Shown here: positions 1 through 8,055 of the stretch, one piece after another
How positions within the stretch are numbered: the stretch's first letter is position 1
How the letters are laid out: each line of letters opens with the position of its first letter
From: Pseudomonas panipatensis
Lineage (GTDB): Bacteria; Pseudomonadota; Gammaproteobacteria; Pseudomonadales; Pseudomonadaceae
Reading direction: 5' to 3'
Assembly: GCF_900099785.1 (NCBI RefSeq)
Contig: NZ_FNDS01000001.1
Span: forward strand, 744,001-808,000
Length of the DNA stretch: 64,000 nt
Program-made: the position numbers and the translations under genes
The notes under the pieces: generated by a model
The model's input: the letters and a program-made list of their open reading frames with translations, nothing else
What the model was told of the DNA's origin: nothing
Database searches by the model: none

Positions 1-229
1 CGTCGCGCACCTCCACCGTCAACACCCGCCCGCTGGGTTTGCGGTTGAGCACCAGCTCCAGCGCCAGCAGGGTGCTGTCGGGCAGGCTCAGGGGACCGCG
101 CGGCGGCGTGGGCAGGGGCGCGGCCAGGGCCTCCAGTTCGCCGGACAGCAGGGTCGCGCCGGCCAGCAGCAGGCGGCGTGGCCAGGCCCGAACGGCCTGC
201 CGTCGCGGCGCGCGCAGGCGGCTCAACAT
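1..229 (-). CDS. Fimbrial usher, N-terminal fragment (Csu-type)
   Basis: This is the first 76 codons of an outer-membrane usher that continues past the left edge. The ATG at 229 opens an Arg-rich N-terminus followed by a hydrophobic signal stretch (RRLLLAGATLLSG) and the start of a mature domain reading LLALELVLNRKPSGR. That matches the usher N-terminal domain, which recruits chaperone-subunit complexes. It lies 20 bp downstream of the chaperone stop codon in the same operon, the usual order pilins-chaperone-usher. No strong ribosome-binding site precedes the ATG, so translation may be coupled to the chaperone. The assignment rests on position and the short visible part; the pore and tip-adhesin gene lie outside the window. 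Confidence 0.75.
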   Translation of the reverse strand, partial: MLSRLRAPRRQAVRAWPRRLLLAGATLLSGELEALAAPLPTPPRGPLSLPDSTLLALELVLNRKPSGRVLTVEVRD

Positions 230-249
230 GGCAAATCCGGTGGCTCTGC

Positions 250-1032
250 TCAGGGCCGCCAGCGTGGGATTTCTCCTGGCTCGCCGTTGCTCTCGGCGCG
301 CAGCCGGGCGTCCGTGCCGACCGCCTCGGCGAGCGGCCAGCGCATCTGGCTGCCGGCCAGCACATAGCCGAGCAGGCCGCTGGCGACCTCCAGGGTCGCG
401 CCCTGGTGTTCCAGGCTGACCCGCGTCAGGCGTGCGTGCCGTGTGCCCTGGTTGCGCACTTCCAGGTAGTGCCTGCCGTTCACGCTGAGCGGACGCCAGC
501 TCAATTGCGCGTCGCTGGCGTCGGCCGTGTCGCCCTGGCGCGATGCGTCGGGGCGCGGCGAGAGGCCTTCGCCCTGGACGAACAGCGGCACCGAGTAGCG
601 CATCTGGAACTGCACCGTGGCGGCGTTGCCCGGCTCGGCGGCCGGCGCGGACGGCGTCGGTATCTCATCGATGAGGATGCGGTAGGCCTGCTCGGTCGCG
701 GCCGCGACGGGCTTTAGCTGGGTCAGCCTGACCAGTTGCCGTTCGCCGGGGGCGATGCGGATCATCGGCGGGCTGCCGATGACCTCGCGTTGCGCGTGGT
801 AATGCTCCTCGCCGTCGGCCTGGCGCCAGGCGAAGACGCGCAATTGCAGCAGGCTGGGTTGTTCGCCGTGGTTTTCCAGCCAGAGCGCGGTGGCGCGCTG
901 GTCGTGGCGCAGCAGCGGGTCGATCGGCCAGATCAGGATCGAACTGCTGGCCCGCGCGGTCGGGCTGAGCAGCAGGGCGAGGCCGGCGAGGCCGGCTGCG
1001 CAGGACTGGAAAAAACCTCTCGTTCGAGACAT
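250..1032 (-). CDS. Periplasmic pilus chaperone (Csu-type)
   Basis: A predicted periplasmic chaperone of 260 aa for folding and delivering pilins to the usher. It has a signal peptide ending near ARA-SSS, then the PapD-like first domain with a conserved start (SILIWPIDPLL), the RIAPGERQLVRL strand that donates to subunits, and EQAYRILIDEIP. A GTG at 1053 would overlap the previous stop, but the ATG at 1032 is preferred because AAGGAG lies 7 bp before it. It sits between the second pilin and the usher. The family is known from archaic chaperone-usher systems such as Acinetobacter CsuC; the symbol is not assigned because only family similarity is visible. Confidence 0.85.
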   Translation of the reverse strand: MSRTRGFFQSCAAGLAGLALLLSPTARASSSILIWPIDPLLRHDQRATALWLENHGEQPSLLQLRVFAWRQADGEEHYHAQREVIGSPPMIRIAPGERQLVRLTQLKPVAAATEQAYRILIDEIPTPSAPAAEPGNAATVQFQMRYSVPLFVQGEGLSPRPDASRQGDTADASDAQLSWRPLSVNGRHYLEVRNQGTRHARLTRVSLEHQGATLEVASGLLGYVLAGSQMRWPLAEAVGTDARLRAESNGEPGEIPRWRP

Positions 1033-1049
1033 CTGCAACTCCTTGCGGC

Positions 1050-1571
1050 TCACCAGGTGAGGGTCACGGTGAGCACGTCCTGGTAGAGCCCGGCGGGCTG
1101 GTGGCCGTCCAACTGCGCGCTGGCGTAGAGCGACAAGCGCAGGCGGCCATCGGAGGCGGGGGTGAAGGCGATCGGCTGGCTCAGAATTTCCTGCTGCAAC
1201 GCGGCGTCCGTGTACAGCCGATAGGCGAGCAGGCTGCTGCCGTCGCTGAGGTGGCGCTGGCCGCCTTGGGCGTTGACGCCGGCGTCGATGCTGATTTGCG
1301 GCAGCGTCCCCGGCGTGCAGTGCAGAGCGACGCTGCCCGGCATCAGCGGGGTGCTCAGGTGGCCGGTGCGATACGCCGGGTGGCGGCCGAAATCCAGGCT
1401 GCCGAGGTTGCCCAGGCTGGCGTCATTGCCGGCGTGCACCGGGTTGATCAGGCAGCCGGCAACGATGCGCGCGGAGACCTTGAGGGGGGCCGTGGTGATG
1501 GCCCCAGCGGGCTCCGCGGCGAGCGCGGCGAGCAGTGCCAGGCAGCAGTGACTCGGGGTTCGGGCGTGCAT
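1050..1571 (-). CDS. Spore coat U domain pilin, minor subunit
   Basis: A secreted pilin-like protein of 173 aa. The ATG at 1571 gives a signal peptide (CCLALLAALAAEPAGA) followed by an SCPU domain: VSARIVAGCLIN early, a second Cys in SVALHCTPG, and the C-terminal strand GLYQDVLTVTLTW typical of donor-strand subunits. It lies 10 bp after the major pilin and directly before the chaperone. SCPU proteins form the fibre of archaic pili used in attachment and biofilm formation. It is probably a minor or adaptor subunit, since the upstream paralogue is first in the operon. Confidence 0.82.
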   Translation of the reverse strand: MHARTPSHCCLALLAALAAEPAGAITTAPLKVSARIVAGCLINPVHAGNDASLGNLGSLDFGRHPAYRTGHLSTPLMPGSVALHCTPGTLPQISIDAGVNAQGGQRHLSDGSSLLAYRLYTDAALQQEILSQPIAFTPASDGRLRLSLYASAQLDGHQPAGLYQDVLTVTLTW

Positions 1572-1581
1572 GGGCGGCCGC

Positions 1582-2121
1582 TCAGAACTCCACCTGGACA
1601 CTGAGGATGTCCGAGTAGGTGCCGGGGACCAGCGCCGCCTGGCCAAAGGCGCGGGCGTAGAGGTTGAAGGGGCGCGCGCTGCCGTCGGCGGCGAACGACA
1701 GGGATATGCCATTGGCCAGCTTGTTGGTGCGTCCGCTGTCGCTGTACAGCTCGTAGGGCACGTATTTGCTGCCATTGGCCAGGGCGTGGCTGGCGGTGTC
1801 GCCGCCCTGGATGTCGTTCTGGCCCTTGACGATGGTCAGCTTGGCGTCATCGCCGGGCGAGCACTGGATGCTGATGCCGTTGCCACCGTTGCCGGAGAGC
1901 TGCGCCTCGACCGTGGCGAACAGGGCGGTCTGGCTGCCGAAGTCGATGCTGCCGAAGTCGACGTTGTTGATACCGCTGCTGCCGTTGTTGATCTGGCAGC
2001 CGCGCTCGATCTGCAACCTGACCTGAATCTGCCCGCTGAGCACGTTCGCGGCCTGTGTCGAGGCGGTCGACAGGGCGAGGCCGGGGATGCTGAAGAGAAG
2101 GGCGAGGGCGTGCGCTTTCAT
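1582..2121 (-). CDS. Spore coat U domain pilin, probable major subunit
   Basis: A 179-aa exported SCPU-domain protein and the first visible gene of the pilus operon. The ATG at 2121 follows CAGGAG with good spacing and opens a signal peptide ending at TQAAN. Two cysteines (IERGCQINN and ISIQCSPGD) and the terminal strand GTYSDILSVQVEF are the family signature. It resembles Acinetobacter CsuA/B, the polymerising subunit. The order major pilin, minor pilin, chaperone, usher suggests a complete system continuing left of the window. Confidence 0.85.
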   Translation of the reverse strand: MKAHALALLFSIPGLALSTASTQAANVLSGQIQVRLQIERGCQINNGSSGINNVDFGSIDFGSQTALFATVEAQLSGNGGNGISIQCSPGDDAKLTIVKGQNDIQGGDTASHALANGSKYVPYELYSDSGRTNKLANGISLSFAADGSARPFNLYARAFGQAALVPGTYSDILSVQVEF

Positions 2122-2336
2122 GGAGGGCTCCTGGGGCGGCTGAGCAGCGGCGCCTGCCGTCGGACGGCGGGCGCTGGGTGCGGACAAGGAGCAGCGGGTG
2201 TGCGGCGGCGTGTGCGGAGCGCGTCCTGCGCGGCTGCCCCTTGCGGCGTGCGCTGGCAAAGGAGCAGGGATTGTCCGCAGTGGGGCTTGAGAGGCGCTAG
2301 ACGGAAACGATGTAGATTCGCGTGTGAATTTTCAGA

Positions 2337-2356
2337 ACAAATAAGCGCTTGTTTGT
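2337..2356. promoter_or_regulatory. Near-perfect 20-bp palindrome upstream of the pilus operon
   Basis: ACAAATAAGCGCTTGTTTGT is palindromic except for one base pair. It lies 216 bp upstream of the first pilin, in the 353-bp gene-free stretch between the pilin start and the cbtA end. Its size and symmetry fit a dimeric regulator site. The regulator is unknown, and no convincing -35/-10 pair was found beside it. Apart from the cbtA terminator I see nothing else in this stretch. Confidence 0.4.
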
Positions 2357-2423
2357 GGGAAATGGCGTGTCGCGCTGGATGAAATCGCCGCCGATGGCCC
2401 GGCTCGGCGGGCACCGCGGGCAC

Positions 2424-2448
2424 AAAAAAGGGCCTCGCATGGAGGCCC
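2424..2448 (-). terminator. Rho-independent terminator of cbtBA
   Basis: On the minus strand a GGGCCTC / GAGGCCC stem with a 5-nt loop is followed by six U. It lies 27 bp after the cbtA stop. Confidence 0.85.
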
Positions 2449-2474
2449 GTAATTGGAGTGTGGCGCGGCGGCGT

Positions 2475-3230
2475 TCAGGCCGGTACGTATTGCCCCTGGC
2501 GGATCAGACTGCGCTCGATCCACCAGCCGAAGGCCAGCCCGAGGGTCGACCAGAGGATCGCCTGAATGCCCAGGGCGACCACGCGGAATTGCCACAGCAG
2601 GTCCGCCGGGAAGTCCGCCGGCACCTCGCGGACGGCCGGGAAGACCGCCGCCGTCACGGCGCAGATCGCCAGGTACAGGGCCACGCCCGCCAGCGCGCCG
2701 AACCAGACGCCATGGCGGGCGATCAGGCGCCGTGCCAGGTTCACCGCCACGGCGGCGGCGGCCAGGGACACCGCGATCATCAGGAAGAACAGCAGGGTGC
2801 GTTGGCGGATGCTCGCCGGGTCGCCCACCGACGGCGGGTTGGCCGGGTACTTCAGGCCGGGCACCAGGTACAGGGCGATGAAGGCCGCCAGCGCCAGCAG
2901 CGCCGCCAGCGCCCGCGGGCCGAGGCGGCCGACGCGGCCCAGGGCGTAGGCGAAGACCAGGGCGAACAGGCCGCCCATGGCGCTGCTGTAGACCAGCACG
3001 CCGGTGAGCAGACCGACGCCGGCCTGGACCTCGCGGCTGACCAGCTCCTCCTCATCCGCGTGCGCATGCGCGCCGGACGCCTCGCTGGCCTGGTGATGGG
3101 CGCTGCCCTGTTCCTCGAAGGCGATGGCTCGCGCCACCTCCGGTTCGCCGTAGACCTTGGCGAAGGCGAAGGCGAGCAGCCCCGCCAGGATGCCGACCAG
3201 CATCCCGCGCAGCAGTAGTGTTCCAGTCAT
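2475..3230 (-). CDS. cbtA: CbtA family cobalt transporter subunit
   Basis: A 251-aa membrane protein with about five to seven hydrophobic helices. The N-terminal one is RGMLVGILAGLLAFAFAK; a His/Glu-rich loop (HHQASEASGAHAHADEEE) follows it and could bind metal. CbtA with CbtB is a predicted B12-regulated cobalt uptake system. The gene lies 10 bp after cbtB in an operon controlled by a cobalamin riboswitch, which strongly supports a role in supplying cobalt for corrin synthesis. Transport itself is inferred from the family and the riboswitch. Confidence 0.88.
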   Translation of the reverse strand: MTGTLLLRGMLVGILAGLLAFAFAKVYGEPEVARAIAFEEQGSAHHQASEASGAHAHADEEELVSREVQAGVGLLTGVLVYSSAMGGLFALVFAYALGRVGRLGPRALAALLALAAFIALYLVPGLKYPANPPSVGDPASIRQRTLLFFLMIAVSLAAAAVAVNLARRLIARHGVWFGALAGVALYLAICAVTAAVFPAVREVPADFPADLLWQFRVVALGIQAILWSTLGLAFGWWIERSLIRQGQYVPA

Positions 3231-3240
3231 GGGGTATCCC

Positions 3241-3459
3241 TCAGTGGCAGGGGAAGCCCAGCAGGTGGCGGCCGTCGTGGACGAATTCGTGCACGTACAT
3301 GCCGGAGAACAGCGAGGTGGCGCCCTGTTCGGCGCCGACGAAGTACAGCGCCAGGATCAGCAGCAGGCCGCCGAAAATGGCCCAGGGCAGCAGCTCGGCG
3401 AGCGGGATGACGGGAAGGGACAGGTTGCCGGAATGGGCTGGGGTGGCTGTATGAGCCAT
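3241..3459 (-). CDS. cbtB: CbtB family cobalt transporter subunit
   Basis: A 72-aa single-helix membrane protein (ELLPWAIFGGLLLILALYFV) ending in a His-rich C-terminus (MYVHEFVHDGRHLLGFPCH). Those histidines are the CbtB signature and the likely metal ligands. AGGAGG stands 5 bp before the ATG at 3459. It is the first gene of the cbtBA operon, directly below the cobalamin riboswitch. Confidence 0.9.
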   Translation of the reverse strand: MAHTATPAHSGNLSLPVIPLAELLPWAIFGGLLLILALYFVGAEQGATSLFSGMYVHEFVHDGRHLLGFPCH

Positions 3460-3499
3460 GAAAACCTCCTAGGATTGCGCGTCCGGAATCGAGGGTGAT

Positions 3500-3620
3500 G
3501 TGGGGGGAAGGGTCTGACTCTCAGCCCTGGGGCTGAATACAGTGGCGCGACCGTGCCGGATTTCCACCGGCTTCCTTCCAAATGACAACGTGCTACGAGA
3601 GCGCCGCAGAGTGTAAACCC
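3500..3620 (-). ncRNA. Cobalamin riboswitch (AdoCbl-type leader)
   Basis: Read on the minus strand, the leader of cbtB contains the B12 box AAGCCGGTGGAAATCCGGCA followed by CGGTCGCGCCACTGT and a downstream GAGTCAGACC element. These are the diagnostic blocks of the cobalamin riboswitch in order. Binding of the cobalamin end-product would shut off cbtBA. The outer boundaries are approximate because the P1 stem is not sharply defined by eye. Confidence 0.92.
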
Positions 3621-3651
3621 CGGGCGCCGGTAAATGGGAGTTAATTTCAAT

Positions 3652-4200
3652 ATGCCGACGCGCATCAGCCTGCTCTGCCATGGGCGCACCCAGGCGCAAC
3701 GCCATGGCCGCTTCGCCCTCGATGACGAGCCTCTGGAGGCGGGCGAGGCGCAGCGCCTGGCCGCGCGGGTCGCCGAAATCAAGGCGCCGCGGCGGATTCT
3801 CTGCGCACCGGAATGGCGCGCCCGGCAGACCGCCGCCGCCTGGCACGGCGATGTGGAGCTGCTCGATGTCCTGCGCGATTGCGACTACGGCGCCTGGCGC
3901 GGGCGCAGTCTGGCGGCGTTGCAGGAGGAAGCGGCGCCGGCCCTGGCCGAATGGCTGAGCGACCCGGCCAGCGCGCCCCACGGCGGCGAGTCGCAGGCGC
4001 ACCTGTGCGCGCGGATCGGCGCCTGGCTGGACGGTTTCGGCGACGACGGCCACATCCTCGTCGTCAGCCATCCCGCCGTGATCCGTGCCGCCGTCTTGCA
4101 CGCTTTGCAGGCCGGCGCCCAGGCCTTCAACTGCATCGACGTGGCGCCGCTGGCGCTGGTCGATCTGCGCTTCCACGGGCGCTGGCGCCTGCGCGTCTGA
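3652..4200 (+). CDS. Histidine phosphatase superfamily protein with altered RHG motif
   Basis: A 182-aa phosphoglycerate-mutase-fold protein. The usual catalytic RHG near the N-terminus reads CHG here (ISLLCHGRTQAQRHG), so the phosphate-binding Arg is Cys while the nucleophilic His is kept. The second His is present in ILVVSHPAVIRA. The gene is divergent from cbtBA across the riboswitch leader; members of this family near B12 genes include the alpha-ribazole phosphatase CobC, so a B12-related role is possible but unproven. The ATG at 3652 is chosen over one at 3634 because GGGAG precedes it. Activity is uncertain given the Arg loss. Confidence 0.75.
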   Translation: MPTRISLLCHGRTQAQRHGRFALDDEPLEAGEAQRLAARVAEIKAPRRILCAPEWRARQTAAAWHGDVELLDVLRDCDYGAWRGRSLAALQEEAAPALAEWLSDPASAPHGGESQAHLCARIGAWLDGFGDDGHILVVSHPAVIRAAVLHALQAGAQAFNCIDVAPLALVDLRFHGRWRLRV

Positions 4201-4269
4201 GCCGGCGCCTGTCGCGGCGGCCGGCTGCGCGTCTATGCTGCCTGGGCCCTTAGCCCAACGGAGACCACC

Positions 4270-4683
4270 ATGTCCAGCCATCCCAGCCTGATCCCCTGCC
4301 TGCGCTACCGCGATGCGCCGGCGGCCATCGAGTGGCTGTGCAGCACCTTCGGCTTTCGCCGGCAACTGCTGGTGGACGACGGACACGGCGGCATCGCCCA
4401 TGCCCAGCTATGCCTGCCCGATGGCAGCGCCATGCTGATGCTCGCCCCGGCGGTGGACAACGCCTACGGCCGGCTGATGCGCAGCCCCAGCGAACTCGGT
4501 GGCTGCACGCAGAGCCTGTACCTGGTGGTGAGCGACATCGAGGCGCTGTACCGGCGCGCCCTGGCGGCGGGCGCGGACATGCTCATCGATATCCGCGATG
4601 CGGATTACGGCGGCCAGGGCTTCACCTGCCGCGACCCGGAGGGGCATGTGTGGAGTTTCGGCACCTACAATCCCTGGCATTGA
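4270..4683 (+). CDS. VOC (glyoxalase/bleomycin resistance) family protein
   Basis: A 137-aa protein with the paired beta-alpha-beta-beta-beta modules of the vicinal oxygen chelate fold: IPCLRYRDAPAAIEWLCSTFGF opens the first module and the C-terminal GQGFTCRDPEGHVWSFGTY is the typical VOC ending with its metal-binding Glu. The family includes glyoxalases, dioxygenases and antibiotic-binding proteins, so the substrate cannot be stated. It lies 17 bp before the aldo/keto reductase gene and is probably co-transcribed with it. Confidence 0.82.
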   Translation: MSSHPSLIPCLRYRDAPAAIEWLCSTFGFRRQLLVDDGHGGIAHAQLCLPDGSAMLMLAPAVDNAYGRLMRSPSELGGCTQSLYLVVSDIEALYRRALAAGADMLIDIRDADYGGQGFTCRDPEGHVWSFGTYNPWH

Positions 4684-4700
4684 GCGACGAGGAGCAGGCT

Positions 4701-5525
4701 ATGCGAACGGTGGCATTCGCCGACGGTACAGTGGTTCCAGCCCTGGGTCAGGGGACCTGGCGCATGGGGGAGGACGCCACGGCGCGCCGGCGCGAAGTGG
4801 CGGCCCTGCGTGAGGGCATCGAGCGTGGCCTGACGCTGATCGACACGGCGGAAATGTATGCCGAGGGCGGCGCCGAGGCGGTGGTCGGCGAGGCCATCCG
4901 CGGCCAGCGCGACGGCCTCTTCCTTGTCAGCAAGGTCTACCCGCACAACGCCAGCCGCAAGGGCATTCCAGCGGCCTGCGAGCGCAGCCTGAAGCGCCTG
5001 GGCAGCGACTACCTGGACCTCTACCTGCTGCACTGGCGCGGCCAGTACCCGCTGGCAGAGACGGTCGAGGCTTTCGAGCGCCTGCGCGAGGCCGGCAAGA
5101 TCCGCCGCTGGGGGGTGTCCAACTTCGACCTCGACGACCTCGACGAACTGGCCGCTCCGGCCTGCGCCAGCAACCAGGTGCAGTACAGCCTGGAAGCGCG
5201 CGGCGTCGAATGGGACCTGCTGCCCTGGTGCCAGGCGCAGCGCATGCCGTTGATGGCGTACTGCCCGGTCGGCCAGGGCGGGCGACTGCTGCGCCATCCG
5301 GCGCTGCGCGCGGTGGCCGAGCGGCATGGCGCCAGCCCGGCGCGGGTGGCCCTGGCCTGGCTGATCCGCCAGCCGGGAGTGATCGCCATCCCCAAGGCGG
5401 TGGACAGCCTGCATATCCGCGACAACGCCGCCGCACTGACGCTGCACCTGGACGCCGACGACCTGGCGGCGCTCGACGCAGCCTTCCCACCGCCAACGCG
5501 CAAGACCCAGCTGTCAGTGGTCTGA
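4701..5525 (+). CDS. Aldo/keto reductase family oxidoreductase
   Basis: A 274-aa NADPH-dependent aldo/keto reductase. The N-terminal VPALGQGTWRMGE, the catalytic Asp/Tyr pair in LIDTAEMYAEGGAE, DYLDLYLLHW, and the cofactor-binding AIPKAVDSLHIRDNAAA are all present. The ATG at 4701 has GAGGAG 8 bp upstream. The family reduces aldehydes and ketones such as methylglyoxal. Next to a VOC gene a role in detoxifying reactive carbonyls is plausible but inferred. Confidence 0.88.
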   Translation: MRTVAFADGTVVPALGQGTWRMGEDATARRREVAALREGIERGLTLIDTAEMYAEGGAEAVVGEAIRGQRDGLFLVSKVYPHNASRKGIPAACERSLKRLGSDYLDLYLLHWRGQYPLAETVEAFERLREAGKIRRWGVSNFDLDDLDELAAPACASNQVQYSLEARGVEWDLLPWCQAQRMPLMAYCPVGQGGRLLRHPALRAVAERHGASPARVALAWLIRQPGVIAIPKAVDSLHIRDNAAALTLHLDADDLAALDAAFPPPTRKTQLSVV

Positions 5526-5555
5526 GCCGACCCATCAGCGCCGTCGGCGGCATCG

Positions 5556-5626
5556 CCCGCCGTGCGCCATCAACTGCCTGCGGCGAATAACGCCCTCGGC
5601 GCTATCCGCCAGCGGCGCCACGACGG
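5556..5626. repeat. Intergenic direct repeat, copy 1
   Basis: About 71 bp beginning CCCGCCGTGCGCCATC and ending GCGGCGCCACGACGG. It is nearly identical to a second copy 123 bp downstream. Between them lies CGTAGGATGGCGTTGAGCGC, a phrase I recognise from dispersed intergenic repeats in Pseudomonas genomes. Confidence 0.85.
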
Positions 5627-5678
5627 TGGATGGTTGGCATCGCCCGTAGGATGGCGTTGAGCGCAGCGATACCGATCA

Positions 5679-5751
5679 CCCGCCGTGTGCCATCCATTGC
5701 CTGCGGCGAATAAAACGCCCTCGGCGCTATCCGCCAGCGGCGCCACGACGG
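5679..5751. repeat. Intergenic direct repeat, copy 2
   Basis: This 73-bp copy differs from copy 1 by a few substitutions and a 2-bp insertion (AATAAAACGCC against AATAACGCC). It overlaps the 3' end of the minus-strand gene at 5727-5975 and supplies its stop codon and last eight or so residues. Confidence 0.85.
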
Positions 5752-5975
5752 CGCTGGGACGCCTGGTACAGGCGTTCGCTGTCGACGGCGAGGAATTCCA
5801 GGCAGGCGAGGGCGCCAGTCATCACGTCGGCGGAGGGCGAGCCCAGGTCGGGGGCGCCGGCCAGCAGGTGGAGCATGTCGCGCAGGGCGCGATGGCGAGC
5901 GTGGGCGGCGTCGTAGAGCGCCAGGGGCGTGTTGTCGTCCAGCGGGTGGAGCAGGGCGAGTTCGGTGAGGTTCAT
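5727..5975 (-). CDS. Small hypothetical protein with repeat-derived C-terminus
   Basis: An 82-aa acidic, Leu/Ala-rich helical protein (MNLTELALLHPLDDNTPLAL) with no signal peptide or membrane segment. It resembles small uncharacterised Pseudomonas proteins of the DUF3077/DUF6124 type, but I cannot place it firmly. The last residues, RRRGAAGG, and the TAG stop lie inside the copy-2 intergenic repeat, so the original C-terminus may have been replaced by insertion of the repeat. The ATG at 5975 lacks a strong ribosome-binding site. Confidence 0.55.
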   Translation of the reverse strand: MNLTELALLHPLDDNTPLALYDAAHARHRALRDMLHLLAGAPDLGSPSADVMTGALACLEFLAVDSERLYQASQRRRGAAGG

Positions 5976-6348
5976 GGGGTTGCACTCTAGAAGATTGGTT
6001 TTCCGCGTCCTGACGCCAATCAGGGAGGGCGGACCGTACAGGTTGGCGTACCGGCTAGAGTCCCGGCGCATCCGAAGATGCCCTGCACGGCCCACCCATA
6101 TTGTGGGTGCAGCCCTGCAAGGCGCTGAGCGTTCGCTCAAGCACCTTCTCTAGACAGGACGCCAATCCTGACCGCCCAGGTGGGGCGGAGCGGCCACGTT
6201 AGGCAGTCGGCTTGGGGCTGTCAATCGGGGTGGCGGCGGTTGCTGGGGGTATGCGTTCCGGCGGGAGGGTCGGTTTCGCCGACCGCTGTTCCTACAAAAA
6301 TCCCGGACGGCGTGGTAAGAAGCGCCATCAATGTGAGGGAGCCGGGTC
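5976..6348. other. Gene-free stretch with a hairpin
   Basis: The 373 bp between the small minus-strand gene and ddlA contain one clear stem-loop at 6093-6109 (CACCCA / TGGGTG), flanked by two direct copies of CCCTGCA, and no reading frame with a credible start. Promoters for both flanking genes must lie here, but I could not identify them with confidence. Confidence 0.5.
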
Positions 6349-7443
6349 ATGAGCAGGTTGCGTGTCGGGGTGATTTTCGGTGGGCGTTCGGCGGAGCATG
6401 AGGTATCGCTGCAGTCGGCGAAGAATATTGTCGATGCGCTCGACCGCTCGCGGTTCGAGCCGGTGCTGATCGGCATCGACAAGGAGGGCCGCTGGCACCT
6501 GAACGATGCCTCGGATTACCTGCTCAACCAGGAGAACCCGGCGCTGATCGCGCTGAACCGCTCCAATCGTGAACTCGCCGTGGTGCCTGGCAAGGCCGAG
6601 TGGCAATTGGTGGAAACCGCCAGCCAGCAGTTGCTGGAGCATGTCGATGTGATCTTCCCCATCGTCCACGGCACCCTTGGCGAGGATGGCTGCCTGCAGG
6701 GCTTGCTGCGCATGGCCGACATCCCCTTCGTCGGCTCTGATGTGCTGGGCTCGGCGATCTGCATGGACAAGGACATCAGCAAGCGCCTGCTGCGCGACGC
6801 CGGCATCGCCATCACCCCCTTCGTCACCCTGACCCGCGCCAACGCCGCGCGCCTGCCCTTCGCCGAGGTACAGCGCCAGCTCGGTCTGCCGCTGTTCGTC
6901 AAACCGGCCAACCTGGGTTCGTCGGTGGGCGTCAGCAAGGTGCGCGACGCGGCCGAGTACGACGCTGCCGTGCAACTGGCCCTGGCCTACGACGACAAGG
7001 TGTTGGTGGAAGCGGCGGTGAACGGCCGCGAGATCGAGTGCGCGGTGCTCGGCAACGACCAGCCGATCGCCAGCGGCTGTGGCGAGATCGTCGTGCGCGA
7101 CGGTTTCTACTCCTACGACAGCAAGTACATCGACGACCAGGCGGCGCAGGTGGTGGTGCCGGCGGAGATCAGCGCCGAGGCCAGCGAGCGCATTCGCCAA
7201 CTGGCCGTCGAGGCCTTCCAGGTGCTCGGCTGCTCGGGCCTGGCGCGGGTCGATGTGTTCCTCGGCGCCGACGGCCAGGTGTTGATCAACGAACTCAACT
7301 CGCTGCCCGGCTTCACCCGCATCAGCATGTATCCCAAGCTCTGGCAGGCCGCCGGGATGAGCTACAGCGAGCTGGTCAGCCGCCTCATCGACCTGGCCCT
7401 GGAGCGCCACGCCGCGCGCCGCCGCCTGCAGACCAACCGCTGA
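6349..7443 (+). CDS. ddlA: D-alanine--D-alanine ligase A
   Basis: A cytoplasmic ATP-grasp enzyme of 364 aa that joins two D-Ala for peptidoglycan precursors. The N-terminal [17 protein letters not shown], the central [12 protein letters not shown], the ATP-binding [16 protein letters not shown] and the Mg-binding [10 protein letters not shown] are all intact. The length and the internal insertion fit the longer DdlA type rather than the division-cluster DdlB. It stands alone rather than in the mur cluster. GGGAG lies 8 bp before the ATG. Confidence 0.95.
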   Translation: MSRLRVGVIFGGRSAEHEVSLQSAKNIVDALDRSRFEPVLIGIDKEGRWHLNDASDYLLNQENPALIALNRSNRELAVVPGKAEWQLVETASQQLLEHVDVIFPIVHGTLGEDGCLQGLLRMADIPFVGSDVLGSAICMDKDISKRLLRDAGIAITPFVTLTRANAARLPFAEVQRQLGLPLFVKPANLGSSVGVSKVRDAAEYDAAVQLALAYDDKVLVEAAVNGREIECAVLGNDQPIASGCGEIVVRDGFYSYDSKYIDDQAAQVVVPAEISAEASERIRQLAVEAFQVLGCSGLARVDVFLGADGQVLINELNSLPGFTRISMYPKLWQAAGMSYSELVSRLIDLALERHAARRRLQTNR

Positions 7444-7541
7444 GCGGGGCGCCGCGTATCGGCTGGCGCGGCGTTGCCGGAGCGCGCTGCTAAGGTTGCC
7501 TGATGAGCGGCCCGGCGCGGCCGCAATGCGGGAGCATGGCT

Positions 7542-7919
7542 ATGTCCGAGAACCGGGATCACAGTGCCGAGGCGGCGATTCGCCGGGTGGTGGAGGATTA
7601 CGTCGAGGGCATGGTCTTCGCCGATGAGGCGCGGCTGCGCCGGGCCTTCCATGCCCAGGCGAAGATCATCGGCCACTACCAGGGCGCGCTGGAGTGGCTG
7701 AGCCTCGACGCCTTCGTCGCGGCCATCCTCGGTGCCGGCAGCGTCGAAGTGAACGGCCCGCCGTTCTGGGAGATCCAGGCCATCGACGTGACCGGCGATG
7801 CCGCCGCGGTGAAGCTGATCGACGACTACTTCGACCTGCGTTTCACCGACTACCTGTCGCTGCTGCTGATCGGGCAGCGCTGGGTGATCGTCAACAAGGT
7901 CTATTACCTGCACCCCTGA
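7542..7919 (+). CDS. NTF2-like / lumazine-binding-like family protein
   Basis: A small cytoplasmic protein of 125 aa with a SnoaL/NTF2-type cone fold: an N-terminal helix (AEAAIRRVVEDYVEGMVFAD), FHAQAKIIGHYQG, a central hydrophobic pocket region, and the terminal strand LLLIGQRWVIVNKVYYLHP. Members bind small ligands or act as putative lumazine-binding or isomerase-like proteins; no specific activity can be read. The ATG at 7542 is preferred over in-frame starts at 7503 and 7536 because GGGAG is 7 bp upstream. Confidence 0.72.
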   Translation: MSENRDHSAEAAIRRVVEDYVEGMVFADEARLRRAFHAQAKIIGHYQGALEWLSLDAFVAAILGAGSVEVNGPPFWEIQAIDVTGDAAAVKLIDDYFDLRFTDYLSLLLIGQRWVIVNKVYYLHP

Positions 7920-8055
7920 GCGCTACCCGTGGGCCGGCGATGGCGCGGCGGAGGTTGGCGTTTTTTCGCCAGGACGGGCAGGCATTTCGTGCATTTTTGA
8001 CATTTCAGCTTCTACACTCCACGAAGTTTCATTGGCCACGCTCAGGAGCGAGACG

